From Amycolatopsis rhizosphaerae (GTDB lineage: Bacteria; Actinomycetota; Actinomycetes; Mycobacteriales; Pseudonocardiaceae): DNA of 53,158 nt. The stretch is taken from assembly GCF_007713715.1 (NCBI RefSeq), contig NZ_VJWX01000004.1, positions 1-53,158 on the forward strand, read 5' to 3'. The first letter of the stretch is position 1. Every line of letters starts with the position of its first letter. Of this stretch, positions 24,701 through 32,434 are shown one piece after another. A program made the translations under genes and the position numbers. The notes beneath the pieces are model-generated. The model was not told where the DNA came from, searched no databases, and saw only the letters and a list, made by a program, of their open reading frames with translations.

Positions 24701-26474
24701 CGCGGTCGATCGTGAGGCCGAAATCGAACACCCGCCGTTCGGCGCCGTCCCAACCGATCTCGTACGGCCGTTCGTCGACGACTTCGACGCCAAGGTGTTG
24801 CAGCATCGGCAGCACGGCCGACAGCGTGATCCGCCGCCCCGACAGGTAGAGCTTGAAACCCGCTTCGCCCGCGGCCGCCCCGGGCGGCAGGTAGAGCGAC
24901 ACCGCGAGATCGCCCTCACCGGACAGGTCACGCAACCGGCGCAGGTCCGCCAGGCCCACCCGGGCGTCGAAATCCTCCTTGTAAGCCGGGGGAAACGCGT
25001 CGGCGTAGCGGCGGGCGAGCTCTGCCGTCACCTCTCCCGCCGCCGGATCGTCCGCTCCGGCGAGTACGGCTTCGATGAGTTGGTCGTCCCAGCCGCGCAC
25101 GGTGGCCGACAACCGCTCCTGGATCCGGGCGGTGTCGATGTCGGTGTCGGTGTCGGCCGCGGCCGCCGGATCGGTGTGCACGACGAACCGGATCGTGGTC
25201 ATCGTCGCCGTGGCCGAGCAGGGCTGTTGCTCCACCGACGTGCCCCCCAGCTCGTCGAGCAGCGCGTCCCCCATCGCCGCCCGCGTCGCGGTCGTGCAGT
25301 GATCAGTGCCGAGGTGGACCAGGCAGGAGAAGAACCGCCGGTACGGGTCTCGCCGGACGAACAGCCGGAGCCGGTGCCGTTCGGTGGGGACGAGCAGCCC
25401 GGTCGCGGCGGCGTGCAGGAACCGCCAGTCCGCGGAGAACAGTTCGCCTCGCGGGAGGTCCTGCAGGATGTTCAGCATCCGACGGCCGGAACGGGAGTCG
25501 AGCGGCACCCCGGCGTGGGAGATCGCCCGCCGGACGCGGCCGGCGATCACCGGGATCGCCGACACGTCCTCGTGCCGGGCGGAGCCGGTGAACGCGCCGA
25601 CGAAACGGTGCCGTCCCCTCGCCTGGCCGTCCGCCGCGAAAGCGGCTACGCCAATGTGGAACGGGGTGTCCGGGCCGTGCACTGTGGACGATCCCGACGC
25701 CGCGGCCAGTTCGAGGGGCGGAAGCACCGCCCCGGGTTCGGTGGGGTCCAGGCGGGCGAGCAGGGAATCCTCGCGGCGAAGCAGGCCCAGCCCTGCCCGC
25801 GACTCGGGCACCGGACCGGAAACCTCGTCGAAGCGGTAGCCGAGGAACATGAAGTTCCCGTCGGCGAGCCAGCGCAGCAGCGCGGCCGTCTCGGCGTCGG
25901 CCGTCTCGGTGGCCACCGCCACCGCGATTTCCCGCATCCGCTCGCCCGATTCGAAGACCTCGCGCACGTCGGCGAGAACCGTGTGCAGGCGCCGGCGCAG
26001 CTCCTCGATCTCGGTGGGACCGGCGATCCGGTCGACCTCGACGCTGATCCACGATTCGGTGATCGCGCCCGCGGGCGGCTCCTCCGGATCGGCGTCGGGC
26101 AGCACCTCGATCAACTCGCCCGTCCCGTCCCGGCGGGCCACCACGATGGGGTGCACGACGCGGCGGACCCGGGCACCGCCGCGGGCCAGTTCGTCGAGCA
26201 CCGAGTCGACCAGGCAGGGCATGTCATCGGTCACCACCTGGATCGCGGTGACCGCCTGGGTGCGGCCGTCGCGGGACAGCGACCTGGTGAAAATCCTGAG
26301 CACGGGTTCGGCCGGAGTCCGTTGTCGCGCCAGAGCGCGATGCGAGCCCAGCAACGCGGCCAGCTCGTCCTCGCCGGCGGCCGCGCGCTCCTCGGCCGGT
26401 AGCCCACGGGAGTAGACCCCCGCCAGCCGGTCGCCCTCAGTATCCGGAATGGACAGTCCCTGGGTCAGGGTCAT
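21720..26474 (-). CDS. gdh: NAD-dependent glutamate dehydrogenase, large (180-kDa) class
   Basis: 1584 residues, the expected size. It oxidatively deaminates glutamate to 2-oxoglutarate with NAD+. The N-terminal ~600 residues are regulatory, with ACT-like segments; the catalytic region shows RGGLRWSDRREDYRTE, the substrate-lysine loop AKGGFVLKRPP near residue 815, the nucleotide-binding VVGIGDMSGDVFGNGML near residue 955, and DLLWNGGIGTYVKG. A helical C-terminal domain completes it. It begins at an ATG beside a TGACGTCA palindrome and is divergent from an amino-acid permease, suggesting use of amino acids as carbon or nitrogen source. In mycobacteria the homologue is controlled by GarA; nothing here tests that. 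Confidence 0.95.
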   Translation of the reverse strand: MTLTQGLSIPDTEGDRLAGVYSRGLPAEERAAAGEDELAALLGSHRALARQRTPAEPVLRIFTRSLSRDGRTQAVTAIQVVTDDMPCLVDSVLDELARGGARVRRVVHPIVVARRDGTGELIEVLPDADPEEPPAGAITESWISVEVDRIAGPTEIEELRRRLHTVLADVREVFESGERMREIAVAVATETADAETAALLRWLADGNFMFLGYRFDEVSGPVPESRAGLGLLRREDSLLARLDPTEPGAVLPPLELAAASGSSTVHGPDTPFHIGVAAFAADGQARGRHRFVGAFTGSARHEDVSAIPVIAGRVRRAISHAGVPLDSRSGRRMLNILQDLPRGELFSADWRFLHAAATGLLVPTERHRLRLFVRRDPYRRFFSCLVHLGTDHCTTATRAAMGDALLDELGGTSVEQQPCSATATMTTIRFVVHTDPAAAADTDTDIDTARIQERLSATVRGWDDQLIEAVLAGADDPAAGEVTAELARRYADAFPPAYKEDFDARVGLADLRRLRDLSGEGDLAVSLYLPPGAAAGEAGFKLYLSGRRITLSAVLPMLQHLGVEVVDERPYEIGWDGAERRVFDFGLTIDRAGGWQDPGARERFEDAFTAVWRGDAESDRFNALVPYAGLTWRQAALLRAYAAYLRQAGTRYSQSYLQETLIAHPGTVVALVRLFEARFDPELPEPERPQRTGELTAEVGRLIDEVSTLDADRILRGYLALINATVRTSYFRSPVPGAADPVLTLKLDPQAVPGLPQPRPHRETFVYSPRVEGVHLRYGPVARGGLRWSDRREDYRTEILGLVKAQAAKNAVIVPVGAKGGFVLKRPPSGNREALAAEALACYRMFVSGLLDVTDNVVRGRTVPPARVVRHDGDDTYLVVAADKGTATFSDAANEVAAAHGFWLGDAFASGGSVGYDHKAMGITARGAWESVRRNFRELGLDPDHDDFTVVGIGDMSGDVFGNGMLLSRHIRLVAAFDHRHVFLDPEPDAERSFAERQRLFRLPRSSWADYDRSLLSAGGGVWPRDVKAIPLNDHVRAALGLGDLPGPLSPAELVKAILLAPVDLLWNGGIGTYVKGTAESHAEVRDKANDAVRVDGNEVRARVVAEGGNLGLTQQGRIEFARAGGKVNTDALDNSAGVDCSDHEVNIKIMLDLAVAKAALSGTDRNARLAALTGDVAELVLANNRRQNRVLGVSRSHATAMLPVHARLIADLERRHGLDRRLEVLPAPGQLAAMEREGQGLSSPELATLLAHVKLGLKKDILASDLLDEEVFTRRVPAYFPQPLRQRFGGSIRRHPLRREIEATLLVNEVVDNAGLSYTFRLAEEMAVEPADAVRAFTVVSAVYDLGALWQQIDTEGAEGAGLPTKTTDRLLLESRRLLDRASRWMLRRRSQPLDVGTEIERFRPVVGRLAARLNTLVRGRVRAELEQGAQRLLADGVPEALAGRIPGLLAAYPLLDIAEVTERIEGGSAEATAELYYALSDHLGVDRLLEAVGALPHGDRWHALARLSLRDDLYDSLRAITFAIAAGATPGRTADQHIAAWEHAEAARLARVRRALAEVGESGRADLPAVTAAVNQIRALAG

Positions 26475-26731
26475 GACGTCATCGCCTCATCCCACAAGCT
26501 TTTCCCGCAAGATGCCAGCTCGGGGCGCCCGGCGACCAGCCTTGTTGGGGGAGACTTGACGTTCGCGGGAACGCGTGCCTAAGCCTCGATCAAGCCAATC
26601 TCAAGTCTGCCTCAAGCGGCATTGCCGGGGAGTAACGCCCGCCACACCATGATCGTCCATGGCGCACCGGTCGTCTGCGTCCCGCTTTCCAGTGCGGACG
26701 AAAAATCCCTGAATCGCAGAGGAAAGACCGC
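26474..26731. promoter_or_regulatory. Divergent promoter region between gdh and the permease
   Basis: The region contains the palindrome TGACGTCA (26474-26481) touching the gdh start, and the dyad CGTTC-GCGG-GAACG (26560-26573) overlapping a TTGACG that could serve as a -35 box for the permease. No matching -10 is clear, and I do not see a convincing GlnR box array. These are candidate regulator sites only. Confidence 0.35.
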
Positions 26732-28219
26732 ATGTCCCAAGTTTCCATTCCGGTCGGCGAGACCGCTGCCTCGCAGCGGGCCGCGAAGGACTTCACGCAA
26801 GAGGATTCCGGCTACCACAAGGGGCTGAAGAACCGCCAGGTGCAGATGATCGCCATCGGTGGCGCGATCGGCACCGGCCTGTTCCTGGGAGCGGGATCCC
26901 GGCTCCACAATGCAGGACCGGCACTGGCCGTGGTGTACGCCGTGGCCGGTGTGTTCGCGTTCATCGTCGTGCGCGCCATGGGCGAACTGGTCATGTACCG
27001 CCCGTCCTCGGGATCGTTCGTTTCCTACTCCCGGGAGTTCCTCGGGGAGAAGGCCGCCTACTTCGCCGGCTGGATGTACTTCCTCAACTGGGCCACCAGC
27101 GGCATCGCCGACGTGACCGCCGTGGCCAAGTACACCCAGTTCTTCTGGCCCGACCTGCAGCAGTGGATTCCCGCGCTGATCGCGCTGTTCGTGATCCTCG
27201 CCGTGAACCTGGTCTCGGTCAAGCTGTTCGGGGAGCTGGAGTTCTGGTTCGCCGCGGTCAAGGTGCTCGCGCTCGTCGGCTTCATGATCTTCGGCATCGT
27301 GCTGCTGCTCACCCGGCATCCGGTGGACGGCCACGGCACGGGGCCAAGCCTCGTCTTCGACCACGGCGGCCTCTTCCCGGCCGGTGTGCTGCCCGCGCTG
27401 CTCATCCTGCAGGGCGTGGTCTTCGCCTACGCCGGGATCGAGATGGTCGGCGTGACCGCGGGCGAGACCAGCAACCCGCGCAAGGTGATCCCCAAGGCGG
27501 TCAACTCGGTCGCGTGGCGGATCGGGATCTTCTACATCGGCTCGGTGCTGCTGCTCGTCATGCTGCTGCCCTGGACTTCCTACCGGAGCGGGGAAAGCCC
27601 CTTCGTCACCGTGCTGTCGAAGCTCGGCATGCCCGCGGCGGGCGGCATCATGGACCTGATCGTGCTGACCGCGGCCCTGTCCAGCGTCAACTCCGGGCTC
27701 TACTCCACCGGCCGCATCCTCCGTTCGCTGTCGATGGCCGGTTCCGCGCCCAGGTTCACCGCCCGGATGAGCAGGCGCGGTGTGCCCTACGGCGGCGTGC
27801 TGCTGACCGCGGGCGTCTACGCGCTGGGAGTCGTGTTGAACCTGGTCATGCCCGGCGAAGCCTTCGAGATCGCGCTGGAGTTCTCCGCCGTCGGTATCAT
27901 CAGCATGTGGTCGATGATCGTGGTCTGCCACCTGGCGTTGCACCGCAAGGCAAAACGAGGCGAGCTCACCCGCCCGTCCTACCGCCTGCCCGGCGCTCCC
28001 TACACCAACTATGTGACGCTCGTGTTTCTGGTGCTGGTGCTGGGAATGAGCTATTTCAACGGTGAGGCGGGCCGGATCCTCATCTACGGCCTGCCCGGCA
28101 TCGCGGCCCTGCTGGTCGCGGGCTGGTTCCTGGTGCGTGGCAGGGTCCGCCGGATCGCCGCGGCACGCGGGGTGCCTGCCGAAACCCCGGGAACCGCGGG
28201 CCTGGAGGGCGCCGGATGA
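26732..28219 (+). CDS. APC-family amino-acid permease (AnsP/GabP/CycA type)
   Basis: 495 residues with 12 transmembrane helices. The N-terminal signature is GLKNRQVQMIAIGGAIGTGLFLGAG (helix 1 unwound motif), followed by AMGELVMYRPSSGSF and YAGIEMVGVTAGET. The pattern fits amino-acid/H+ symporters of the AAT subfamily, closest in feel to L-asparagine, GABA or D-Ala/Gly permeases; I cannot separate them. The ATG follows AGGAAAG. Paired divergently with NAD-GDH, it probably feeds amino acids to catabolism. Confidence 0.9.
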   Translation: MSQVSIPVGETAASQRAAKDFTQEDSGYHKGLKNRQVQMIAIGGAIGTGLFLGAGSRLHNAGPALAVVYAVAGVFAFIVVRAMGELVMYRPSSGSFVSYSREFLGEKAAYFAGWMYFLNWATSGIADVTAVAKYTQFFWPDLQQWIPALIALFVILAVNLVSVKLFGELEFWFAAVKVLALVGFMIFGIVLLLTRHPVDGHGTGPSLVFDHGGLFPAGVLPALLILQGVVFAYAGIEMVGVTAGETSNPRKVIPKAVNSVAWRIGIFYIGSVLLLVMLLPWTSYRSGESPFVTVLSKLGMPAAGGIMDLIVLTAALSSVNSGLYSTGRILRSLSMAGSAPRFTARMSRRGVPYGGVLLTAGVYALGVVLNLVMPGEAFEIALEFSAVGIISMWSMIVVCHLALHRKAKRGELTRPSYRLPGAPYTNYVTLVFLVLVLGMSYFNGEAGRILIYGLPGIAALLVAGWFLVRGRVRRIAAARGVPAETPGTAGLEGAG

Positions 28220-28385
28220 AGGTGATCGGAGAGCATGCGGTGCGGGGAACGGGCGTGAGAAACCCCATCCGGCGGAAAAGAACCGGTCCGGCTCGGGCCT
28301 CGGCAGCGTATCATGTGGACAGTCCGTCGCCGGTTCGGCGAACGCCCGTACTCTGTTTCGTCGGCAGGCGGAGAGGGAGGAACTC

Positions 28386-29009
28386 GTGGAAACGATTCGA
28401 GTGACCGTCTGCGCCCTGGACCCGATCACTCGGGCGGGACTCGTCAACTGTCTGCGGCCACGAGCCGACGTGGTCGTCGACGAGTACTCCGACGGCGAGG
28501 GCGTCGATGTCTTCGTCGCGGCCTTCGACGAGCTCGGTCCGGCCGCCATCGCCGAACTGCGGGCGGTCACGGCCGAGTCGGGCAAGCCCGTCGTCCTGCT
28601 GATGGACGGGGTGGAGGAGGCAGACCTGCTGCCCGCGGTCGACTGCCGGGTGGTCGCGATCCTGCCCAGGGCCGCGGTGACCGACGACCGTCTGCCCCGC
28701 GAGATCAGGGCCGCCGCTTCGGGGGAGGCGGGTCTGCGGGCCAGCCTGTTGGGCCGGTTGCTGGCCCACACCGAGCGGCTGCAACGCGAGGTACTCGCGC
28801 CGGCCGATGCGGACGAGAACAAGCTCTCGCCGCGGGAGATCGATGTGCTCCGGCTGATGGCCGAGGGAATGGACACCAGCGACATCGCCAGGGAACTGCG
28901 GTATTCCGACCGCACCGTGAAGAACATCATCTACACCCTGACCAGCAGGCTGCGGTTGCGGAACCGCTCGCACGCGGTGGCGTACGCCATGCGGGCGGGG
29001 CTCATCTGA
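28386..29009 (+). CDS. LuxR-type response regulator with degenerate receiver
   Basis: 207 residues from GTG 28386, preceded by GAGGGAGG. The N-terminal domain begins VTVCALDPITRAGLVNCLR in the manner of NarL receivers, but the normal acidic pocket is replaced (CALDP) and the phosphoacceptor position is not obvious, so phosphorylation is unlikely. The C-terminal HTH is LSPREIDVLRLMAEGMDTSDIARELRYSDRTVKNII. It is a paralogue of the gene at 29108, and the two converge on a shared terminator. Regulators of this type are often tied to development or secondary metabolism. Confidence 0.85.
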   Translation: METIRVTVCALDPITRAGLVNCLRPRADVVVDEYSDGEGVDVFVAAFDELGPAAIAELRAVTAESGKPVVLLMDGVEEADLLPAVDCRVVAILPRAAVTDDRLPREIRAAASGEAGLRASLLGRLLAHTERLQREVLAPADADENKLSPREIDVLRLMAEGMDTSDIARELRYSDRTVKNIIYTLTSRLRLRNRSHAVAYAMRAGLI

Positions 29010-29010
29010 G

Positions 29011-29062
29011 TACCGGTCCGGCCGGCCCCGGGATTTCCCGTGGCCGGCGGAACCGGTTTTCC
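29011..29062. terminator. Bidirectional terminator between two LuxR genes
   Basis: A long imperfect hairpin with outer arms ACCGGT/ACCGGT and inner GGCCGG/CCGGCC, followed by TTTT on the plus strand. It fills the 98-bp gap between the converging LuxR genes. Confidence 0.5.
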
Positions 29063-29107
29063 ATGACGCGCGAAATCCCTCCGGCCGGAGAGACCACCGG
29101 CGCTGAT

Positions 29108-29749
29108 TCAGATCAGGCCATTGCGAATTCCGTGGGCGACGGCGTGCACGCGGTTGTTCAGTCCGAGCCGGGTGAGCATTCCGTGGAGGATGTTCTTCAC
29201 GGTGCGTTCGGAATACGCCAGAGTCGCGGCGATCTCGCCGGTGTCCAGTCCTTCCGCCAGCAGGCGGAGGACGTCGGTCTCCCGATGGGACAGGCCGCTG
29301 AGCGTGAGATCGCGCGGGGCGAGAACCTGTTCGTTCAGCTGGGACAGCGCCCTGAGCAGGCGGCCCAGTTGCTCCGGCGGCAGCGCCGCGTGACCGCGGT
29401 ACGCGTCGTTGACCGCCCGCAGCAACCGGGCGGTGGTCGCTTCGGCCCGGGGCAGGAGGATGGTCAACCCGCGTTCGATCGCGGTCCACAGCTCCGCCTG
29501 GCGGAGCTGGTCGGCGACCAGCACGAGCCTGGTCGACGACGTCAGCAGCTCGCGCAGACCGGTCTCGGCGACGGCGATGACGACGTCTGCCCCGTCCTCG
29601 CGCAGCTCGATGCCGGGCTTGTTCCGCAACTCGCCGAGCAGGCCGGCCCGGATGATCGGGTCGATGGCCCGCACAGTCACTCCAATGGGCGAACGGCGCC
29701 GTCGAGTCGGGCCGGGACACCCCGGCGCCCATGCGGTTCGGGAGGACAT
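29108..29749 (-). CDS. LuxR-type response regulator with degenerate receiver (paralogue)
   Basis: About 213 residues from ATG 29749; the true start may be the GTG at 29680, where similarity to the facing paralogue begins (VTVRAIDPIIRAGLL). The receiver pocket is again non-canonical. The HTH reads LSHRETDVLRLLAEGLDTGEIAATLAYSERTVKNILHG and ends NRVHAVAHGIRNGLI. It is divergent from the XRE-NB-ARC gene with about 92 bp between starts, so the pair could share control. Confidence 0.82.
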   Translation of the reverse strand: MSSRTAWAPGCPGPTRRRRSPIGVTVRAIDPIIRAGLLGELRNKPGIELREDGADVVIAVAETGLRELLTSSTRLVLVADQLRQAELWTAIERGLTILLPRAEATTARLLRAVNDAYRGHAALPPEQLGRLLRALSQLNEQVLAPRDLTLSGLSHRETDVLRLLAEGLDTGEIAATLAYSERTVKNILHGMLTRLGLNNRVHAVAHGIRNGLI

Positions 29750-29841
29750 GGCACAAGAAAAGCGGTACAGATCGGCAGGAGACAAGATCGGAAGGGAGGC
29801 AGGTTTTCGATGACCGAGTTCTGCCGGTTCAATGGGGCATA

Positions 29842-32118
29842 GTGGACGAGTCAGACGAGCAGTCTTCGGTGTTCGGTCAGCTCCTGCTGAGCCACCGGCG
29901 TGCGGCCGGGCTGAGCCAGTCGGCGCTGGCCCGGCGGTCCGGGGTCAGCATCCGGGCCCTGCGGGACCTCGAACGCGGGCGTGCGCAGGCGGCCCAGCAG
30001 CGTTCCGCGGAGGTGCTGGCGGACGCGCTGAACCTGGCAGGCGCCCAGCGTGAACTCTTCCTGAGGGCCGCGAAGGAAGGCCGCCGCCGGGTCCCGAAGG
30101 TCTCCGGGGCGGCGGCACCGTGCGTGCTTCCCCCGCGGGTGCCGTCCCTGGTCGGGCGCGAGGATGAGCTGGACCGCCTGCGCTCGGAAGCGGCGGCAGG
30201 TGGGGTCGTCGCCATCGTCGGGCACCCCGGCGTCGGCAAGACGGCGCTGGCGATCGCGGCGGCCCACGAGCTGAGCGGCCGGTTCCCGGACGGCTGCTTC
30301 GCCATCGACCTGCGTGGTATGGACGACCAGCCGCTCGCCGCCCGCAACGCGCTCGGCCGGCTGCTCCGGGCGCTCGGCGTGGCGCCGACGGAGATCCCGG
30401 TGCCCGAATCGGAGCAGGCGAGCCTGCTGCGCATGCTGCTGCACAACCGCCGCGTACTGCTGGTGCTGGACAACGCCTCCGACGAGGCGCACGTCCGCCC
30501 GCTGCTGGCGACCGGCCCCGGCTGCCTGACCCTGGTCACCTGCCGCCGTGCGCTCGCCGGACTGGAGTACGCCCGGTGGCTGTGGCTGGACCTGCTGACC
30601 CCCGAACACGCCGTCGAGTTGCTGTCGGCGGCCATCGGCGCCGACCGTGTCGAAGCCGAGCGGGCCGCGGCGGCTGAGCTCGTCGAGCTGTGCGGCTGCC
30701 TGCCGCTGGCGGTCCGCATCGCGGGCAACCGGCTGGCGAACCGGCCGCACTGGTCGCTCGCCCACCTCGTCGACGAGCTGCGCGACGCCCGGACCAGGCT
30801 GAACTCGCTGTCCACCGGTGACCTGCAGCTCCGCTCCGCGTTCGGTATGTCCTACCGCCGCCTTTCGCCCGCGGCGCGGCTGCTGTTCCGCAGGCTGGCC
30901 GTCGTTCCCGGGCCGGACTTCGGCCTCGGACTGGCACAGGTCGTAACGGGGAAGAGCGAACCGGAGGTGCGGCTCCAGCTGGAGGAACTCGCCGAGGCAA
31001 ACCTGGTGCAGGCCACGCAGCGGACCGGACGATTCCAGTTCCACGACCTGATCCGCATCTTCGCCGCCGAGCGCATGGAGGCGGAGGAGGAACCCGCCGA
31101 ACGGGACCGGCTGATCAACGCCGTGCTCGACCACCTGCTCGGCACGGCGATCTCGGCGGGCCTGATGTTCTTCCCGGACGCCCAGCCGGGCGAGCGGTTC
31201 GCCACGCAGGACGACGCGGCCGAGTGGCTGGACCTGGAGGCGGGGAACTGGCTGGCCGCGCAGCACGTGGCGACGCGGCTGGGCCGGGATCGGGACGTGC
31301 TGGAGCTGGCCAGGGCGATGCACTGGTACTCGGACAGCCGCTGGCTGCACGGCCCGTGGGACCGCATCTTCGCCCTCGGCGTGGCCGCCGCGCGGGCACT
31401 CGGCAGCCGGCAGGAACTGGCGATGATGCTCAACTTCCTCGGCTGGGCGCAGCACGTGTGCCTCGGGGACAACGAGGCGGGCCTCGTGACGCACCAGGAG
31501 GCGCTGGCGGTCGCGACCGAAGCGGGGGACCGGCAGGAGCGGGCCTGGGCCCACGCCTACCTCGGCTCCGTGCTGATGCGGCTGGGCAGGCTCGACGAGG
31601 CGAGGGAGCACGCGCAGCAGTCCTGCCTGCTGGCCGGGGAGTTCGGGTTCTGGACCATGCAGATCTCGGTGCGGAACCGGCTGGGCCGCGTGCTGCGGGC
31701 GATGGGCCGCTACGAGGAGGCCATCGCGGTGCACCGGCGGCTGATCGAGGACGCCGAGCGGCACCAGGACGAGGCGCCGCAGGGGACGCGGCTGTGGATG
31801 ACCGGGGTCGTCGTCGAGGAGATCGGGCACTCCTTGAAGGGCCTGAAGGAGTGGCGTCAGGCGGCCGAGACCTTCCGGGACGTGCGCTGGGTGTACACCA
31901 AGGGCGGTATGCCGAGCCTCGCGGCCGATGCCGCGCTGTACGAGGGATCGGCGTGGCGCGAGGCGGGGGAGTACGCGCGGGCGCGGGAATGCCTGCAACT
32001 GGCCCTGGACGCGCTGACCGACTCGATGGTGTGGACCCGCCGGGACGAGGTGCTGGCCGAACTGCGGCGGCTGCCCCCTGCCGACGGTGGCGCCGAAGCG
32101 GGCCGGAAGGGCCCATGA
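29842..32118 (+). CDS. XRE-NB-ARC-TPR regulatory ATPase
   Basis: 758 residues from GTG 29842. Residues ~8-65 are an XRE HTH (LSQSALARRSGVSIRALRDLERG). An NB-ARC module follows: Walker A GHPGVGKTAL near residue 127, Walker B VLLVLDNAS near 208, the GxP-like CGCLPLAVRIAGNRL near 285 and an ARC2 winged segment. The last ~250 residues are TPR-like helical repeats. It is a signal-transducing STAND ATPase of the AfsR kind but with an HTH replacing the SARP domain. Target genes are probably nearby. Confidence 0.9.
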   Translation: MDESDEQSSVFGQLLLSHRRAAGLSQSALARRSGVSIRALRDLERGRAQAAQQRSAEVLADALNLAGAQRELFLRAAKEGRRRVPKVSGAAAPCVLPPRVPSLVGREDELDRLRSEAAAGGVVAIVGHPGVGKTALAIAAAHELSGRFPDGCFAIDLRGMDDQPLAARNALGRLLRALGVAPTEIPVPESEQASLLRMLLHNRRVLLVLDNASDEAHVRPLLATGPGCLTLVTCRRALAGLEYARWLWLDLLTPEHAVELLSAAIGADRVEAERAAAAELVELCGCLPLAVRIAGNRLANRPHWSLAHLVDELRDARTRLNSLSTGDLQLRSAFGMSYRRLSPAARLLFRRLAVVPGPDFGLGLAQVVTGKSEPEVRLQLEELAEANLVQATQRTGRFQFHDLIRIFAAERMEAEEEPAERDRLINAVLDHLLGTAISAGLMFFPDAQPGERFATQDDAAEWLDLEAGNWLAAQHVATRLGRDRDVLELARAMHWYSDSRWLHGPWDRIFALGVAAARALGSRQELAMMLNFLGWAQHVCLGDNEAGLVTHQEALAVATEAGDRQERAWAHAYLGSVLMRLGRLDEAREHAQQSCLLAGEFGFWTMQISVRNRLGRVLRAMGRYEEAIAVHRRLIEDAERHQDEAPQGTRLWMTGVVVEEIGHSLKGLKEWRQAAETFRDVRWVYTKGGMPSLAADAALYEGSAWREAGEYARARECLQLALDALTDSMVWTRRDEVLAELRRLPPADGGAEAGRKGP

Positions 32119-32434
32119 GCGAGATCACCCGGGCCGAGCACACGGATGAGTGCCCGAAAGCGCGGTTCCGGCGGGTGGGAATACGATAAGCGGCCGAACC
32201 GCCTCGGCCATTGTGACGGCACGCGCCGTGGGAAATGCAGGAATCGTTCCTCCGGGATGCGCTCGGGAATTGCCCGCACGGATTTCCCGGCCATCGGGTT
32301 CCGTCGCCGCCGGGGGATGGAGTCTTTCGTGCAGACAAACCGGTTCGTTCGCCTGGACCGCCCTTTCCGCTGTCCGTTCCGCTGTTAGCGTGCACGGCGC
32401 AGCCAGCATGATCCGAGCTGGAAGGACAGTCGGA
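32119..32434. other. Leader region upstream of the LAL regulator
   Basis: The reading frame of the next gene stays open across this stretch (to 32150), but the residues are unlike the family and a good ribosome site favours the start at 32435. The sequence GGGAAAT/ATTTCCC occurs as scattered inverted arms (around 32230-32305). No independent gene is seen; it probably holds the promoter and 5' leader. Confidence 0.4.
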
